From an uncultured Clostridia bacterium (GTDB taxonomy: Bacteria; Bacillota; Clostridia; Christensenellales; Borkfalkiaceae), in assembly GCA_934254825.1 (NCBI GenBank), contig CAKQMB010000013.1, positions 1 through 64,000 on the forward strand: a stretch of 64,000 bases of DNA, given 5' to 3'. Below the pieces are notes generated by a model. That model ran no database searches. It was not told the DNA's origin and saw nothing but the letters and a program-made list of their open reading frames with translations. The position numbers were made by a program, and so were the translations under genes. Positions 17,268-24,902 of this stretch are shown piece by piece. Every line of letters starts with the position of its first letter. The stretch's first letter is position 1.

Positions 17268-19028
17268 TTATACCTCTTTCCAGAAAGCGTCTCCTCTCTT
17301 TCTCCAATATGCGTAGCTCTTCAAGAAATACTCTTCGCCGCTCTTGATCTTATTCTCTTTCAGAAGCGTGACGGGCGTTCCCGTTCCGTCGCCCATCGTG
17401 TTTACTTTCGTGGGCATCAGAACGCTTCTGTTTTTAAGGTAGAAAGGCGAATTGTTGAAATAACTGAACTGCGTGCTTTGTTTGTCGTAATTTATAAGAG
17501 ATTTCGTGAATGTGTTCGTGTTGTTTACAACGCTGTCGCTTATCGTATACTTGAACGCTTTGAGAGCGTGCGTGATTTCGGTGAACTGATCGAGAGCCTC
17601 GTCTCTGCACGCGAACTGAACGAAATCGAGAGCAGCCTGTTTGTTGCCTTTAAGACCCGATTTAACGCATACCATGGATTCGAGATAGTCTACGAACAAC
17701 TGACCTTTGCCGACTTTGTCCTTGTTTGCTTTGGGAAGCGGCATCCATCCGAATCTGCGGTTTTGTTTCGAATACTTTTCGTTCTTTTTAGCCATACCGT
17801 TAAACACAACGTCAGCTTCGGCTTCCCACCAGGAACCGTCTACGAGCATAGCGTATTTTTCATCGGAAACCGACATATCCGTTCCCGATTTCAAAAACAT
17901 TTCTTCCGCGTCCGTCTGAGAAAACGCCATATTGAATCCGTCTTCGTTGTAATTTCTTTCGTTGGAAAGGAGTTTCTGCAAAAATTCAAGCGCATAATAT
18001 CTTCCCGCCTGACGGAACACTTCGTAGCCGTTGCTTGCATAGTCTACGTCAACGGTTTCTATAACAGGCACGCCGTTTTCTTTTACTACGGTATAATTTT
18101 CTCCGCTGCCCGTAACCTTAACGAGATCGGTAGCCGTTCCTTTGAAAGAAAGCCCGAGTTCCATCTGCTGCGCGCCCTCGTACTCCGCAACGAGAACGTT
18201 ATAAAGCTCGTTGAGATAATAATCGGAATACTGACCGGGAAGCGCCAAAGGTGTTACCCCGCGGGACAGCATTTTATCGCATAAGAACAAAAATTCCTCG
18301 TACGTTGCGGGAAGTCCGTCGTCAAGCGAATAGTCTATTCCGTTTTCGACGCCCGTTTTTCCGTCCGGACCTTTGCTCTTTTCGGAGTTGGATTTGCTTA
18401 TCAACTCGATAGTATCGCTGTTCGCGATGTAGAAGCCGTATTCGTCGAAAATATCCATATTATAAACAAAGCCGTAATAGCCCTTATAATTCGGAAGTCC
18501 GTAATACTTCTCTTCCGCCCCGTCCGCCGTAACGCCGCCGAAGAACGAAATCTGCTGATCGTCGAGCTTGGAGCGAATGGTTTTTCCGTCGTATTTGCTC
18601 TGTCCGGTCACAACAGAAGTTATATCTTCGAGCGCGCCGCTCTGACGCCAGGCGTAATAATCTCCGCCCTCGAAGAAAAAGATATCGTAATCCGAGTTTT
18701 TAATATCGTCGGCGGTAAATTGCTTCATATCGCCGACATGTCGAACCTGAACGCCCTTTTTACCCTCTTCGTATGAAACGTCCTTATTTACATCTTCGAA
18801 GTCCTCTTCGAGCTTTTTGAGCCATTCGTCCTTATAGCCCGCGTTATAGACAAAAACCTGTACCTGCGTTTTCGTCGGGTCGTAAGCGTCGTCGCGCGCG
18901 CTTCCGTTACCCGAATTTCCGCCGGTCGAAGAAGGATTGTCCGTACCGCACGCGGTTGCCGCAAACATCAAAGAAAACGCCATACCGAATGCTAAGACCG
19001 ATGAAATTATCTTCTTTTTGATTTTCAT
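17268..19028 (-). CDS. Extracellular sugar-binding lipoprotein of the ABC importer
   Basis: 586 residues. The signal peptide ends in FAATACGT with the lipid-modified Cys, followed by a Ser/Gly/Asn-rich linker. The rest is a family 1 solute-binding protein: VQVFVYNAGYKDEWLKKLEEDF at the start of lobe 1, YGLPNYKGYYGFVYNMDIF at the hinge region, and GWMPLPKANKDKVGK and YLESMVCVKSGLKGNKQAA in lobe 2. It is longer than the usual 400-450 residues, as seen for some oligosaccharide-binding members. It is the first gene of the locus, divergent from the AraC-type regulator. Confidence 0.9.
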   Translation of the reverse strand: MKIKKKIISSVLAFGMAFSLMFAATACGTDNPSSTGGNSGNGSARDDAYDPTKTQVQVFVYNAGYKDEWLKKLEEDFEDVNKDVSYEEGKKGVQVRHVGDMKQFTADDIKNSDYDIFFFEGGDYYAWRQSGALEDITSVVTGQSKYDGKTIRSKLDDQQISFFGGVTADGAEEKYYGLPNYKGYYGFVYNMDIFDEYGFYIANSDTIELISKSNSEKSKGPDGKTGVENGIDYSLDDGLPATYEEFLFLCDKMLSRGVTPLALPGQYSDYYLNELYNVLVAEYEGAQQMELGLSFKGTATDLVKVTGSGENYTVVKENGVPVIETVDVDYASNGYEVFRQAGRYYALEFLQKLLSNERNYNEDGFNMAFSQTDAEEMFLKSGTDMSVSDEKYAMLVDGSWWEAEADVVFNGMAKKNEKYSKQNRRFGWMPLPKANKDKVGKGQLFVDYLESMVCVKSGLKGNKQAALDFVQFACRDEALDQFTEITHALKAFKYTISDSVVNNTNTFTKSLINYDKQSTQFSYFNNSPFYLKNRSVLMPTKVNTMGDGTGTPVTLLKENKIKSGEEYFLKSYAYWRKRGDAFWKEV

Positions 19029-19103
19029 ATACTTTTACCTGCCTTCGCTTAAACGCTTGTCGCGATTTTAAGCTTTATTTTTTTATACGTTTTTAACGTT
19101 CTG

Positions 19104-19109
19104 ATTATA
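19104..19109 (-). promoter_or_regulatory. Possible -10 of the carbohydrate operon
   Basis: A perfect TATAAT on the minus strand lies about 75 bases before the binding-protein gene. No good -35 sits 17 bases away; an inverted repeat CCGCTTGCGG occupies the spacer instead. This fits an activator-dependent promoter, with the divergent AraC-type protein as the obvious candidate. Confidence 0.4.
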
Positions 19110-19221
19110 TGATACACCGCAAGCGGCGTTATTGCAATACTCATATTTCATTAAAATTCTGTCTTTTTTTCAGATTGCACCGATTTACCCCCGATTTAGC
19201 CCGTAAAAAGTGTCATTTTTA

Positions 19222-19250
19222 TTGACGACTTAAAGAAAAACTGTTATAAT
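19222..19250 (+). promoter_or_regulatory. Sigma-A promoter of the AraC-type gene, probably leaderless
   Basis: TTGACG at 19222-19227 and TATAAT at 19245-19250 with a 17 bp spacer. The ATG of the regulator begins at 19257, 7 bases after the -10 box, where transcription should start. No Shine-Dalgarno could fit, so the mRNA is predicted to be leaderless. Confidence 0.8.
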
Positions 19251-19256
19251 CTTATT

Positions 19257-20123
19257 ATGGCTGTGCTACAAGGATACAAGATCGACAACTGGTTTTTGAA
19301 AGACCCGCTCGATCTCGGAAAGATTAAAATTTATCAGGTCGGAAGATATTACCCCGAAGTTGCGATAGGTAAACACGTTCACTCCGACTTTTTCGAATTG
19401 ACCGTCGTTACGGAAGGCGAAGCCGTTGTTCTGACAAACGAAAAAAAAGTGCCTATCAAAAAGAACGACATTTACGTTTCGTTCCCTTTCGACCGACACG
19501 CCATTATGCTTAAAAAAGACGTCCCGTTTCATTACGATCATATCGCTTTCGGCATCAACAACCCGGAGTATCGGGAATTACTCACGAATATTACCGAACT
19601 CTACCCCGATCCGGATCTTCGCATAATTTCCGACCAGAGAATCAACAATCTCGTCGTCAGTATAATCGGGGAATTTGAACAAAAGCAAAAATATTATCAG
19701 ACCGCCGTGACGAATTCCATATACAACATTATTATAGATATCGTTCGATGCTTCGAAGAAAAGAAATCTCCGAGCTTTTTCGGAAACGCTTCCGACGCCG
19801 AAATTTTCTGCAATCGTATAATGAATTATATCGACACGAACATATATAATATGGAAAGCCTGAATTGTCTGGCGGAAGTGACAAACTATAATTACAATTA
19901 CATTTCGTGTTTATTCAAAAAGACAATGAATCTGAATTTACGCGATTATTTCATCGATAAAAAACTCGAACTTGCCGACACGCTTTTGAAAGAAGGCAAA
20001 CTTCACGTCTGGCAAATCGCGGAAAAATTACATTATTCGTCGGGCAACGTTCTTACGAAAGCTTACAAGAAGAAATACGGCGTTTCACCGACAAAAGTCC
20101 TGCCCGCCGATAAAAGGAAATAA
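19257..20123 (+). CDS. AraC-family transcriptional regulator with cupin sensor domain
   Basis: 288 residues. The N-terminal half is an AraC-type cupin (about 20-100) with GKHVHSDFFELTVVTEGEA. The C-terminal 95 residues form the double helix-turn-helix: SLNCLAEVTNYNYNYISCLF for the first and VWQIAEKLHYSSGNVLTKAY for the second, ending KKYGVSPTKV. It is transcribed away from the carbohydrate operon across a 228 bp shared promoter region, and is the likely sugar-responsive activator of that operon. Its start abuts the -10 box (see promoter). Confidence 0.93.
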   Translation: MAVLQGYKIDNWFLKDPLDLGKIKIYQVGRYYPEVAIGKHVHSDFFELTVVTEGEAVVLTNEKKVPIKKNDIYVSFPFDRHAIMLKKDVPFHYDHIAFGINNPEYRELLTNITELYPDPDLRIISDQRINNLVVSIIGEFEQKQKYYQTAVTNSIYNIIIDIVRCFEEKKSPSFFGNASDAEIFCNRIMNYIDTNIYNMESLNCLAEVTNYNYNYISCLFKKTMNLNLRDYFIDKKLELADTLLKEGKLHVWQIAEKLHYSSGNVLTKAYKKKYGVSPTKVLPADKRK

Positions 20124-20125
20124 AA

Positions 20126-20608
20126 AAGCAATCGAATTACAAAGAATATTACGAATTTGACGATAGCGCGGACGAAGTGGTTTTTCATCGCCACGATATG
20201 CCTTCGCCCTGAATAAATTATCTCACAAACGGCACGTTTTTTACGATGATTTCGCAGGCGGGCGGGTCGCTTTCGTGGTACAAATCGCCCGAAATATGGC
20301 GTATCGGCAAATATAATTTCTATAATCTCCCCACCGACGGCAACGGCTTGTTTGTCTATATCAAGGACAAAAAGACGGGCAAGGTGTGGACTCCGACCGT
20401 TATCCCCTGCGACGTTAAGCCCGACGAATGGAAAAAAGCGACCGTCAAAAGCCGTTTCCGCGGTTGCAAATACACGATAACGATAGATAACACCGCGGGG
20501 TGCGGATATTCCGTAAAAAAGATTTTCGTCGACGGCAAAAAGTTTGACGGCGAATATATTTTATCCTCTGCTCCGACCGCCGAAATTGCGGTCGTTATGG
20601 GCAAGTGA
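20126..20608 (+). pseudogene. GH94-type phosphorylase remnant (nonsense codon and internal deletion)
   Basis: In one frame from 20126, the sequence reads like the N-terminus of cellobiose/chitobiose-phosphorylase-type GH94 enzymes: DEVVFHRHDMPSP, a TGA at 20210-20212, then INYLTNGTFFTMISQAGG. Family members have Trp (PWINYL) at the TGA, so TGG probably mutated. The match continues through GLFVYIKDKKTGKVWTPT to about residue 95, then switches to what resembles the extreme C-terminus (TVKSRFRGCKYTITI, IFVDGKKFDGEY). About 85% of a usual 800-residue enzyme is missing. The join falls near DEWKKA, suggesting deletion by short homology. It directly follows the regulator gene. Confidence 0.75.
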
Positions 20609-20726
20609 CAACACGCCTTTAAAACACCTTTGACGATAAGACGTGTCCTTCTCCGTAACGAGTATGGACGGTTCGAGTTTGTCCTCGGCGGGTTTTCCGT
20701 ACTCGCCGACAACTATTTCCTTTTCT

Positions 20727-21038
20727 TTAAATTTGCGACGAGGTTTTAGTCACCTCGTCGTGTAATGTCGTAAAGAATTTTGCTATTTGTTGCTTATAAT
20801 CTTCCGCCGTCGTCGGCAAATATCCGCTCGCTTTGAAAACATTCGAAAAGCCGTTTACGGTCGGCGTGATATCGCTTTCGCCTTTAAAAATTAGGCTGAA
20901 ATAATACGCCACGCTCAGTCCGAAATCCTGCATTGTTTCCCAAAGTCTTAAATACGAGTTCTTAAAAACAAACGCTCCGAGAATTACGGTCGTTATCGTT
21001 ACGATAAGGGTTATGCCTATATTAAATATCTTTTTCAA
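20727..21038 (-). CDS. Small membrane-anchored protein of unknown function, possibly truncated
   Basis: 103 residues with one N-terminal membrane segment (IGITLIVTITTVILGAFVF) followed by a soluble tail containing LWETMQDFGLSVAYYFSLIF and ITPTVNGF. Similar short openings occur in longer Firmicutes proteins of unknown role, from memory, so this may be the front part of a broken gene. It lies in a decayed region between a pseudogene and a toxin-antitoxin pair. A weak reading frame (KEKEIVVGEYGKPAEDKLEP) downstream of its stop at about 20640-20725 may be another relic. Confidence 0.45.
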   Translation of the reverse strand: MKKIFNIGITLIVTITTVILGAFVFKNSYLRLWETMQDFGLSVAYYFSLIFKGESDITPTVNGFSNVFKASGYLPTTAEDYKQQIAKFFTTLHDEVTKTSSQI

Positions 21039-21129
21039 TCAAATCACCTCTTCTAAATTTTTTTTTCGCGCAAATTGCCTTTCCTAAAATCCTCTATCGA
21101 ATATTTTTTAATTTATTTTGCCTGATGTA

Positions 21130-21158
21130 TTGACTTTTGTGTAACAAATGTATATACT
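21130..21158 (+). promoter_or_regulatory. Sigma-A promoter of the toxin-antitoxin operon
   Basis: TTGACT at 21130-21135 and TATACT at 21153-21158 with a 17 bp spacer. The AT-rich palindrome around the -10 (TATATACTATATATA) could be the site for autoregulation by the antitoxin. Transcription would start near 21165, which rules out an earlier in-frame ATG at 21148. Confidence 0.75.
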
Positions 21159-21186
21159 ATATATAGAACACTTGGAGGTAAAATAT

Positions 21187-21468
21187 ATGAACTTTTACGG
21201 AATAAGAGATTTAAGCAACAACACGAAAAACGTAATGACAAGCGTCAGCACAAATAAAAAAGTCATAATTACGGACAACGGTAAGCCGTCCGCTATAATG
21301 CTCAGCATAAACGAAGCCAACTTTGAAACCGTTTTGTCGTTCGTTCAGAAGTTGGAAATGCAATTAGCAGTTTCCGAACTTCAAAAGCAATCGCTTACAA
21401 ACTTCCCCGACGGACTTTCGGACGAAGATATTCAAAAAGAAATAGAAGCGGCTCGCAAAGGGGACTGA
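21187..21468 (+). CDS. Type II antitoxin, Phd/YefM-like
   Basis: 93 residues starting at ATG 21187, with GGAGG 8 bases upstream and a promoter that fixes this start. The N-terminus MNFYGIRDLSNNTKNVM and ITDNGKPSAIMLSI match the Phd/YefM DNA-binding fold. The C-terminal helix (LQKQSLTNFPDGLSDEDIQKEI) should wrap the toxin. It ends one base before the PIN-domain gene, the usual antitoxin-toxin order. Confidence 0.85.
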   Translation: MNFYGIRDLSNNTKNVMTSVSTNKKVIITDNGKPSAIMLSINEANFETVLSFVQKLEMQLAVSELQKQSLTNFPDGLSDEDIQKEIEAARKGD

Positions 21469-21469
21469 T

Positions 21470-21844
21470 ATGCTTGTTGTTTTAGACACAAATATTATAG
21501 TTTCCGCCCTTCTGTCTCCGCGCGGAAAACCCGCTTACGTTTTCAATCGTTTTATAAACGGAGATTTCACTTTATGCGCGGACGAGCGGATAATCGCCGA
21601 ATATTACGCGGTATTATCTCGCCCCAAATTTAAATTCAATCCACAACTTATCGATCGAATTATTTCTTTCATTCGAACGCATGCTTTAATCGTTACTCCG
21701 ATTACGCTATCCGCCCAATTTGACGACGAATCGGATAAAAAATTCTACGAAGTAGCAAAAACTTGTAACGCAACATTGATCACGGGAAATTTAAAACACT
21801 TCCCCGCCGATCCGTGCGTAAAATCCGTCAACGAAATATTCTAA
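21470..21844 (+). CDS. Putative PIN-domain toxin (ribonuclease)
   Basis: 124 residues of the PIN_3 type. Acidic residues expected to bind metal are visible in VVLDTNIIVSALLSPRG (first Asp), CADERIIAEYYAVL (Glu) and DDESDKKFYEVA (Asp cluster), and LITGNLKHFP is the conserved end region. Such toxins cut RNA when freed from the antitoxin. AAAGGGG upstream serves as ribosome site, and the start follows the antitoxin stop by one base, so translation is coupled. A transcription terminator follows. Confidence 0.87.
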   Translation: MLVVLDTNIIVSALLSPRGKPAYVFNRFINGDFTLCADERIIAEYYAVLSRPKFKFNPQLIDRIISFIRTHALIVTPITLSAQFDDESDKKFYEVAKTCNATLITGNLKHFPADPCVKSVNEIF

Positions 21845-21850
21845 CTTACG

Positions 21851-21886
21851 CCGCTACGGTTTTAACCGTAGCGGTTTCGTTATTTT
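21851..21886 (+). terminator. Rho-independent terminator of the toxin-antitoxin operon
   Basis: The stem CCGCTACGGTT/AACCGTAGCGG is followed by a T-rich tract (TTTCGTTATTTTTT), 7 bases after the toxin stop. Confidence 0.8.
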
Positions 21887-22123
21887 TTACCGTCTTGCAG
21901 GCGTGCGAGATATAGCCGAGGAAAAGCAAGCAGATTAAAGTAACAAATAAAAAGATTGAGAGACGGGATTTGTTTCTCGTCTTTTTTCTTTGAAAAAAAA
22001 TAATGCTATTCAAAAAAAATTAGCAACAAATTTTAGCAACAAAACAGAATATAAAAAGGTACAATGTAGTAAAAATTTATTGGCAAATTACAGATTTTAG
22101 GATATTTTTATTATAAAACAAGC
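21887..22123. other. Gene-free stretch next to ssrA with a second hairpin and direct repeats
   Basis: No coding sequence is seen. A terminator-like hairpin (AGACGGGA/TCTCGTCT, then TTTTTTC) lies at 21961-21987 although no gene ends nearby. Two perfect copies of TTAGCAACAAA lie at 22020-22030 and 22033-22043. The strand is strongly AT-rich here. Together these look like the end of a lost insertion at the tmRNA gene. Confidence 0.5.
22020..22043. repeat. Two 11 bp direct repeats, possible integrase arm-type sites
   Basis: TTAGCAACAAA occurs twice with 2 bp between the copies, about 115 bp beyond the 3' end of the tmRNA gene. Short direct repeats near an ssrA or tRNA 3' end are common at attachment sites of tyrosine-recombinase elements. 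No integrase gene remains. Confidence 0.4.
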
Positions 22124-22151
22124 AAAAAGCACGCTATCTAGCGTGCTTTTT
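22124..22151 (-). terminator. Terminator of ssrA
   Basis: A perfect 9 bp stem (AGCACGCTA/TAGCGTGCT) flanked by A and T runs, which works on both strands. On the minus strand it begins 6 bases after the tmRNA 3' CCA. Confidence 0.88.
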
Positions 22152-22156
22152 GTCTA

Positions 22157-22512
22157 TGGTGGAGATGAGGGGAGTCAAACCCCTGTCTTGGGTAAAAACC
22201 AAAGAGCCTTCTACATACTTAGTATACTCTTAATCTCTTGCGGAAACTGTCTGTATACCGACCATTTCCGCCGTATATTACTAAGTGCCGCGATTTTGCC
22301 GCAATCAAAACAAAAAAGCCGTTCCCCGTCTTAAATGATGCCGCCTTGCAGCCGACGGGAATTCCGCAGGGCGACATCGCCGCGTTAATTAAGCAGCGAA
22401 TGCAAATTCGTTATTATTCGCATTTAAATTTGGTTTATCGTTTTAACGTAGCCGAGTCCTACGGTATGCTTATACTCTCCCTTTTTCATCCAGTCGAATT
22501 CGGAACATCCCC
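22157..22512 (-). ncRNA. ssrA: Transfer-messenger RNA (tmRNA)
   Basis: 356 nt. The 5' end GGGGATG pairs with CATCTCC before the 3' ACCA, forming the tRNA-like acceptor stem. The T-arm sequence GGTTTGACTCCCC and 5' segment TTCGACTGGATG are typical. The tag reading frame at 22389-22421 encodes ANNNEFAFAA followed by TAA; the hydrophobic end FAFAA is the usual protease signal. The resume codon is assigned to GCG by analogy and could be slightly different. It works with SmpB (30824-31276). A promoter overlaps the end of gtrA, and a 56-base 5' leader with two GC-rich hairpins would be removed by RNase P. Confidence 0.95.
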
Positions 22513-22574
22513 GAAACCCGACCCGAAAAACGGGTCGCAATCTTCCCCGAAAAGGGGTTGAATTCTTCTATATT

Positions 22575-22603
22575 ATTATATACTTCTTTTATTTAAAAAT
22601 CAA
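22575..22603 (-). promoter_or_regulatory. ssrA promoter overlapping the end of gtrA
   Basis: On the minus strand TTGATT (22598-22603) and TATAAT (22575-22580) have a 17 bp spacer. The -35 and most of the spacer lie within the last codons of the GtrA-family gene, so the tmRNA is transcribed independently although it follows the surface-polymer operon closely. Confidence 0.75.
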
Positions 22604-23092
22604 CAGTTTTCTGCCGACGTAGTTCCATACGAGGACGATACACGTCATAACGACCTTGCTTATCCACCAAATCCACTCCTCGCCGAGGAATTTCGTCGAG
22701 CCGAAAATGGTTACGGACGGCAAAAACGTTACGCCGAGATACATTCCGACTTCGGTTATCGCAAGACCTATAAGCCCGACCGCCGTGAAAACAAGGAACG
22801 ATTTTGCCGAACGGGCTTTCTTTTCGTCCGAAACCTGTTTATATACGAACGTTATGGACAAAATCCAGTTCACCGCAAGTCCGCCACCGAAGCCTAACGC
22901 CGTGGAAATGATTATCGCGGCGGTTTTGCCTATCAAAGACGGCGGCAAAAGCCAGGTGTAAAACAGATACGATATGCCGTAGTCCACAATAGTAGCCGTT
23001 CCGCCGACGATCAGAAACCTGAAAATCTCCCAGAACAACTGTTTTTTCGTTTGTTTAATATGTTCTTCGTTTTTTTCCGTTACTTCTTCCAT
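22589..23092 (-). CDS. GtrA-family membrane protein
   Basis: 167 residues with four predicted membrane segments. FLIVGGTATIVDYGISYLF at the N-terminus, FGGGLAVNWILSITFVY in the middle and VWNYVGRKLLIF at the end are the GtrA family pattern. GtrA proteins are thought to move or chaperone polyprenyl-linked sugars across the membrane for glycosylation of surface polymers. It is the last gene of the envelope cassette, 46 bp after the GT-C transferase that could use its lipid-linked sugar. Confidence 0.93.
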   Translation of the reverse strand: MEEVTEKNEEHIKQTKKQLFWEIFRFLIVGGTATIVDYGISYLFYTWLLPPSLIGKTAAIIISTALGFGGGLAVNWILSITFVYKQVSDEKKARSAKSFLVFTAVGLIGLAITEVGMYLGVTFLPSVTIFGSTKFLGEEWIWWISKVVMTCIVLVWNYVGRKLLIFK

Positions 23093-23138
23093 AATTCACC
23101 TCTATTCAACGGTCAATCCGCGCCGAAGCGTTCCGTAT

Positions 23139-24893
23139 TTAAATACTGCAAACGAGATAGAACAACGTCGTTAATACAACCGTTGTCGCCGCCGAAATCG
23201 TGGATACGAAAACGAGCGTGTTTCCGAATTCGGTATTCGCGGCTTTGATACGTTTGCGCGCGTAATAGAAAATCATCGCAAAACCAAAAATGATCGGCAT
23301 AACGTATCTGAAATCCATCGTGCAGGCATACGGCATCTGAACGTAAAAGCTCATTTCCGAAATCAGAAACGAAGCGACCATAATTACGAGAAACAGAATA
23401 TCCATACGTTCGGTTTCGCCGTAAAACGACTTCTTACCGTTTTTAAAAAACAGTACCGCGCAGTAAACAAGCATTACGATAAACGCGATGAGAGCGATAA
23501 GCCCCGAAGCGAACGCTATCGAAGCGAAGCACTCCCCGCCCTTATAATTGCTGAACTCGCCGAAAAGAGACGAGCGAAGAAGATATAAAGGCAAATTGTA
23601 GTTGTTGTATTCCGTTATCACGCCGTTTTTCGAAGCGTAAAACGGCTGACAATAAAGCGTTCCGAAAATTTCGTTCGGGTCGAAAGTGATGAACAATCTC
23701 TCGAACAGATTGTGGTGATCGGTGGAAAGGGCTTTGTTCAGATTCGAAAACACGAAACCGAACTTCTGACCGAACGTCCTGCTCGCGTAAACCTGAAACC
23801 AAAGACCTGTCGGCGCGCAGATACACAAAAACAAAACGTAACACGCCGTCATATAAACAACGTTTTTCCAAGCTTTTTTTTCGCCTTTTTTCTTTGCCGA
23901 AACGGCTTTCCCTATCTCGCAGAAATATTCGTAAGCGAACACGCAGCCTATCGGAAGGCAGATAACCGCCGCCGATATTTTGGACATCATCCCGAGTCCT
24001 ATGCAAAGCGCGCAGTAAAGCAGATCGTAAAGCTTGCGACCCTTTTTCCACCACCTTAAACAATAGTAGACGGAAAGGATCTGAAACATATACGCCAGAG
24101 CGTCGTTATTGACCTGTCCCGAAAACTGAATATGTCTCGGAAAGAACACAACGAACGCCGAAACCGCGACAAGCGCGTAACCCTTCAACCCGAAAAGTTT
24201 AAGGATTTTAACGAGCGCGATCATAGTTATCGTCGACCACATAACGGCGAGAATCTGCGTTGTGGAATAAAGATAATATCTGTACTCCGTCAAGCCGACG
24301 TAAGCCGAAGAGGTAACGTTCGGCATGCCCGCGAGATATTTCGACGGGATGACGTCGCCCAAACCGAACGCTTTTTGCAAAATCTCCGTCAGACCGTTCA
24401 TAACGTGCATAAACGAAGCCTGAATAAACGCGTTAAGCGGCGGATGATAGAATTGATAATCGTTCGTCGTCGGGAGCTTGCCCGTGGTGTAAATTATCCA
24501 GGCGTAAGCTTCGTGACCCGTCAACGCTCTGTTATAAGTGTCGTGCTGACGGACGGACACGGGAGTGTAAAGCATATACGAAAGCCTTAAAGCGAACCCG
24601 CCGACGAGAATGAATTTCAAAAGCAGGTCGGGGTTCATTTTGTCCGTTTTTTTGCAATAAATCCCCGTCACGATAAGGACGAGAAAGACGGCGACGCACA
24701 AACTCTGAGCGACCGCGCCTTTTCTGTTCCAGAACTCGTAATAAGGTTTCAGAAGATAAAAGAACAAGCCCGTTATAACGGTCAACGCGGCGAAAAGTCC
24801 GATATATTTCAAAACCTTGAAAAAGTACTCTTTGACGTTTATGCGACCGTTATCCGAAATAGTCTCGTTTACAACCGTTTCAGACATATTCAC
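23139..24893 (-). CDS. GT-C-fold membrane glycosyltransferase (PMT/ArnT-like)
   Basis: 584 residues with about eleven hydrophobic segments. The first extracellular loop holds RQHDTYNRALTGHEAY with the Asp expected for GT-C catalysis, followed by DYQFYHPPLNAF, the HPP motif typical of the dolichyl-phosphate-mannose-type family. The C-terminal PYACTMDFRYVMPI is also usual. Such enzymes transfer a sugar from a polyprenyl phosphate to an external acceptor. The gene lies between the flavin oxidoreductase and gtrA. The sugar and acceptor are unknown. Confidence 0.82.
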   Translation of the reverse strand: MNMSETVVNETISDNGRINVKEYFFKVLKYIGLFAALTVITGLFFYLLKPYYEFWNRKGAVAQSLCVAVFLVLIVTGIYCKKTDKMNPDLLLKFILVGGFALRLSYMLYTPVSVRQHDTYNRALTGHEAYAWIIYTTGKLPTTNDYQFYHPPLNAFIQASFMHVMNGLTEILQKAFGLGDVIPSKYLAGMPNVTSSAYVGLTEYRYYLYSTTQILAVMWSTITMIALVKILKLFGLKGYALVAVSAFVVFFPRHIQFSGQVNNDALAYMFQILSVYYCLRWWKKGRKLYDLLYCALCIGLGMMSKISAAVICLPIGCVFAYEYFCEIGKAVSAKKKGEKKAWKNVVYMTACYVLFLCICAPTGLWFQVYASRTFGQKFGFVFSNLNKALSTDHHNLFERLFITFDPNEIFGTLYCQPFYASKNGVITEYNNYNLPLYLLRSSLFGEFSNYKGGECFASIAFASGLIALIAFIVMLVYCAVLFFKNGKKSFYGETERMDILFLVIMVASFLISEMSFYVQMPYACTMDFRYVMPIIFGFAMIFYYARKRIKAANTEFGNTLVFVSTISAATTVVLTTLFYLVCSI

Positions 24894-24902
24894 CTCCGCG
24901 GT

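Noticed and set aside
20126..20608. TGA read as an amino acid (recoding or selenocysteine)
   Set aside because: Several intact genes here end with TGA (for example 39102-39899 and the antitoxin), no Sec insertion structure is seen after the codon, and the gene also lacks most of its length.
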